From positions 1,984,001-2,048,000 of the forward strand of contig QANY01009110.1 in NCBI GenBank assembly GCA_003255025.1: DNA of 64,000 nt. Direction: 5' to 3'. How positions within the stretch are numbered: the stretch's first letter is position 1; the number at the start of each line of letters is the position of its first letter. Positions 60,872 to 64,000 of the stretch are shown piece after piece. The notes beneath the pieces are model-generated. The model was not told the DNA's origin. It did not search any database and saw only the letters and a list, made by a program, of their open reading frames with translations. The position numbers and the translations under genes are program-made. Source of the DNA: Datisca glomerata. Taxonomy: Eukaryota; Streptophyta; Magnoliopsida; Cucurbitales; Datiscaceae.

Positions 60872-62569
60872 TGCGAAGATTAGATGTTGTTATCTATTAA
60901 TTTTATTATTTTACTTTATGTAATATATACACACAAACATACATATACATATACACATATATATAGATACACACACTTGTATTTTATCTATGTATGTGTG
61001 TAGATATATGTATGTGTACATATTTGTATTTATGAATATACATACAAGGTAAGTTACACGTGCGGTGCGTTGTACATCTTTTATCATTTTGACTATCGTT
61101 CATATACTATTTGTTCATCAAACTAAAAAATGTGTAAAATCTTTATTCGTTGTTAGTGCCCGAAATTTAGTAAAGCCTAAAAAGGAATAGTTCAGTCATT
61201 CGAGACGAGCCTAAGGCAAAAGACCATTCAAATAAGCTAGTCAACAATCCGTAAAACCTAATACCCATATTTTAAACGATATGACAAGCCTAATTAGCCA
61301 AAATAGAATAAGCCCGAGTGACCAAAGATATGAAACCAAGCCAGAGAAACCTACACAAAGCCTATTGCTCATTATCTTCTTCGAAAGAGAAACCCCAAAG
61401 AAAAGAACTCAAGCCTATAACTTGTAGACCCAATGCTCGTGCAAAGGAAACACTCGGACCACCTTTGTAAAGCAAATCAAGGGACAACGATCGATGACAC
61501 TCGTGAAGAACCTCTGAAGAATTCTTGGCTCCCAAGTTTTCATCTGTGCCTATACGAAGGAAAGCAATGAGAGGCTTATGGTAGGAATTGAGGGGATGCA
61601 CGTGGAACCTCTATACATCCGTTGAAGCTTTACAAGAAATCTTCCGTGCACAGAGAAACCCAAGTCCAACTCAGTCATTTCTCAAGCATTATCTCTCTTA
61701 GGAGGCATAAATTCATTGAAGCTATCTTGAAGCTTCCATGCCAGAGTAGCAAGGCCCTCAAGCTACCATCTTTTTCTCTAACTCTTTTCATTATCTTTTC
61801 ATTTTAAATCTATGCTATAATACAATGGGAGAACTCCTACTCTTGTAGATCCAAACTTTTAGCAAATTAATGCAAGTTCACTTTTTATTAAATCTCATTA
61901 CAAATTTGTCCATAGAGGATTTATAAACTTTGCTCTAAATGAATCCATATCCGTATAGTGTTTCAGGCTCAACTCTCGTATTTTAGGCGTAACTCCTTTT
62001 CTATCCAGATATATCTTTTTTTATTCAGACGTATCATTTTTAATACATATGTGTGTATTTTGATATGGACAAACCAGCTCAAACCCAACAAGATAAGAAC
62101 GTGTTAAACTCACTCACCAAACACAAAAAAAAAAACTCTTACATTTAATTTACAGTAATTTGGAGATTACATTGTGTTTTGGAATCACTGTTCATGTTCT
62201 TCCTCATGCCTCTACTTGGATCTTTTTTAATCTGGACACACTAGTCTAAGCCCAAAGATACGAACATGCAAAATTCATTCGACCAATACACTAAAAATAA
62301 TCATTACATTTGTAAATAAAACTTGAAAACTATAAATAAAAAAATTATGATTTTCTTAAGTCTTACTCATTGAAATTTCTCTAATTATATTAATTATATT
62401 AGAAGAACACATATGCATAGTCTATGATACATTTTTTAGTTTGATATTTTTTTATATACTATTTCTTTGATTTTTATATGGCAAATGAACTAAAACATAT
62501 TTTATTTCTCTAACAGGTTGAATTATGTCAATATATTTCTTATTTAATGAAATAACATAAAATATTCTC

Positions 62570-64000
62570 TTGTATAAAATTTTAAATTACAAACATATCC
62601 TACAGTACTACATTGACTTAATGAGTTCTCCCAACCCAGTGCATGATTTGAACTGGAGTATACTTGAGAGGGACCTCCCTAACAAATTGAATGAATCACA
62701 AGCCTCTCTTTTGACATTACCTATTACTGAGGAGGAGATTAAGAATGTAATTTTTAGCATGGGTAGTGAGAAAGCTCCTGACCATGATAGCTTTTCAGCT
62801 AGTATCTTTAAAAGGGCTTGGCATATTGTTGGACAGGAAGTCACATCCTCTATCCTTGAATTCTTTCAATCCAATCAACTCTTAAAGGAGGTAAATTCTA
62901 CTGCATTCTCACTGATTCCTAAGGTTCCCAACCCACTTCTGTTGGAGATTTCAAGCCCATATCACGTTGTAATGTCCTTTATAAGTTCATTACCAAAATC
63001 ATGGCAGATAGAATGAAAATTCACCTATCAAAGTGTGTTTATTCCTGGGAGGAGGATTGCAGATAACATCTTCCTATCACAAAAACTCTTTAGAAGCTAT
63101 CACAAGTCTTTGGGAATGCCTAGCTTTGCTCTAAATGTTGACCTTAAAAAATGTATATGGCAGTATAAATTGGGATCTCATAGGTAAAAATCTACAATGC
63201 CTTAACTTTCCAGACACATTCATCACTTGGATTATGGAATGCATTTATTCTCCTTCCTACTCCATCAAGATCAATGGTGAACTCCATGGTTACTTTAGGG
63301 GAGCCAAGGGCATAAGGCAGAGAGATCCTCTCCCCCTTATTTGTTTGTAATTGTAATGGAGGTCCTCTCCAGCCTTTTGAACTTTGCAGCCTCAAGTTTT
63401 AAATTCAAATATCATTGGAGGTGTGAGAAGTTGAAGGTGGTGAACCTTTATTTTGCTAATGACCTCTTATTATTTTTTAAGGTGATCAGGGAGTCAGTTC
63501 AGATCATCAAGGAGACTTTGGTGATTTTTCAGGCAATGGCTGGACTTTAGTCGATCATCTAAAAGAGTCAGATCTTCTTATCAGAGGTCCAAGAGGAAGA
63601 CATTATGGGTATTCAATCTATAATGGGTTTTCCTCAGGGTCATCTGCCTATGAGATATTTAGGGATGCCTTTAATCACCACTAAACTCTATAAAGTTGAT
63701 TATGATATACTGGTAGAGAGAATTGCTGCAAGAATAAGGTCTTACGACTCCAGATACATGTCTTATGCGGGTAGGCTTCAACTTATTAGGTCAGTACTGT
63801 TGGACATGTTCCAATTTTGGGCCGGTTTGATTATTTCACCAAAGAAAGTGGTCAAGAAAATGCAAGACATGCTTAGAAAATTTTTGTGGAATGGAAATTA
63901 AGCTAAGCATACTGATGCTAAGGTGGCTTGAGATGATGTTTGCTGTGATAAGACCCAAGGGGGTCTGGGACTTATGGATTTAATCTTGTCCAATGAAGTG
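62570..64000 (+). pseudogene. LINE (non-LTR) reverse transcriptase remnant, runs off window
   Basis: Plus-strand reverse transcriptase of a plant LINE. 62612-62935 reads SSPNPVHDLNWSILERDL, ITEEEIKNVIFSMGSEKAPD and FFQSNQLLKEVNSTAFSLIP, the standard fingers region. After a frameshift come NVLYKFITKIMADRM and GRRIADNIFLSQ (62970-63080). 63135-63350 gives NVYGSINWDLIGKNLQCLNF and GAKGIRQRDPLP. 63341-63550 gives the catalytic segment LYFANDLLLFF, where a FADD box has become FAND. 63605-63901 reads LPMRYLGMPLITTKLYKVDY and YAGRLQLIRSVL, the thumb region, followed by two stops and GGLGLMDL. The endonuclease domain is absent upstream, so the copy seems 5'-truncated. Expected downstream zf-RVT lies outside. 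Confidence 0.9.

Larger units (their letters stand above)
58108..62569. other. AT-rich intergenic region with tandem repeats
   Basis: No gene could be supported. Contents in order: AT-rich sequence to 59018; a 56-bp tandem duplication (59018-59133); a hairpin-like segment (59915-59965); a 64-bp minisatellite (59994-60181); a segment with GTCGCGGCAAA and TTTGCGACGAAAT motifs (60530-60690) that may be a DNA-transposon remnant; an ATT microsatellite (60816-60870); CA/TA-rich alternating sequence (60900-61030); a compositionally different segment at 61140-61830 with short AAGCCTA-type motifs that I cannot classify; and two diverged copies of a ~70-bp segment (62065-62140 and 62232-62300). Confidence 0.5.

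Noticed and set aside
61362..61601. 79-codon minus-strand open frame
   Set aside because: No recognisable motif and no supporting splice or start context; the surrounding segment looks like an unclassified repeat.
1..64000. A novel multi-gene defence or biosynthetic system
   Set aside because: Every other domain recognised belongs to retroelements, a hAT transposon, a LINE or a viral relic, and the single host gene is a known developmental regulator.

Overview
The window is plant nuclear DNA, AT-rich and repeat-dense. It holds one recognisable host gene, a six-exon KANADI-family (GARP/MYB-like) transcription factor on the minus strand at 15395-21170. The protein features and the mobile elements (Copia with initiator-Met-tRNA primer sites, hAT, plant LINE, endogenous caulimovirid) point to a flowering plant, most likely a eudicot. 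The sequence alone does not fix the species.

Layout. 1-1140: decayed reverse transcriptase and RNase H of an endogenous caulimovirid (plus strand). 2185-11893: a broken minus-strand Copia element of a long-LTR family, here called family B (copy B1), whose right LTR carries an insertion and an inverted segment. About 12050-14190: a GC-rich LTR-like remnant, then the 3' end of a hAT transposon. 14191-25370: the KANADI locus with its flanks, the only stretch of this size without recognised retroelements. 25371-48384: a nested complex. A minus-strand Copia element (A) is split inside its pol gene by an 18.1 kb tandem family-B array (LTR-internal-LTR-internal-LTR, copies B2 and B3). Copy B3 is itself interrupted by a 2.15 kb solo-LTR-like element. 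48385-50886: mostly unassigned, with a LINE-type RNase H remnant. 50887-58107: a third minus-strand Copia element (C), interrupted by a family-B solo LTR with a perfect 5-bp target duplication. 58108-62560: AT-rich, with two minisatellites and a trinucleotide microsatellite. From about 62570 to the window end: plus-strand LINE reverse transcriptase remnant.

How the parts relate. KANADI proteins are abaxial/peripheral organ-identity repressors; all six exons join in frame to 422 codons with canonical GT/AG splice sites. None of the transposable elements has an intact coding frame. Their nesting gives relative ages: A and C are older than the family-B copies inside them, and the 2.15 kb element is younger than B3. 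I found no CRISPR array, no convincing tRNA or rRNA gene, and no evidence of a novel biochemical system. The unusual content is structural: nesting, a tandem retroelement, inversion, solo LTRs and lesions at catalytic sites.
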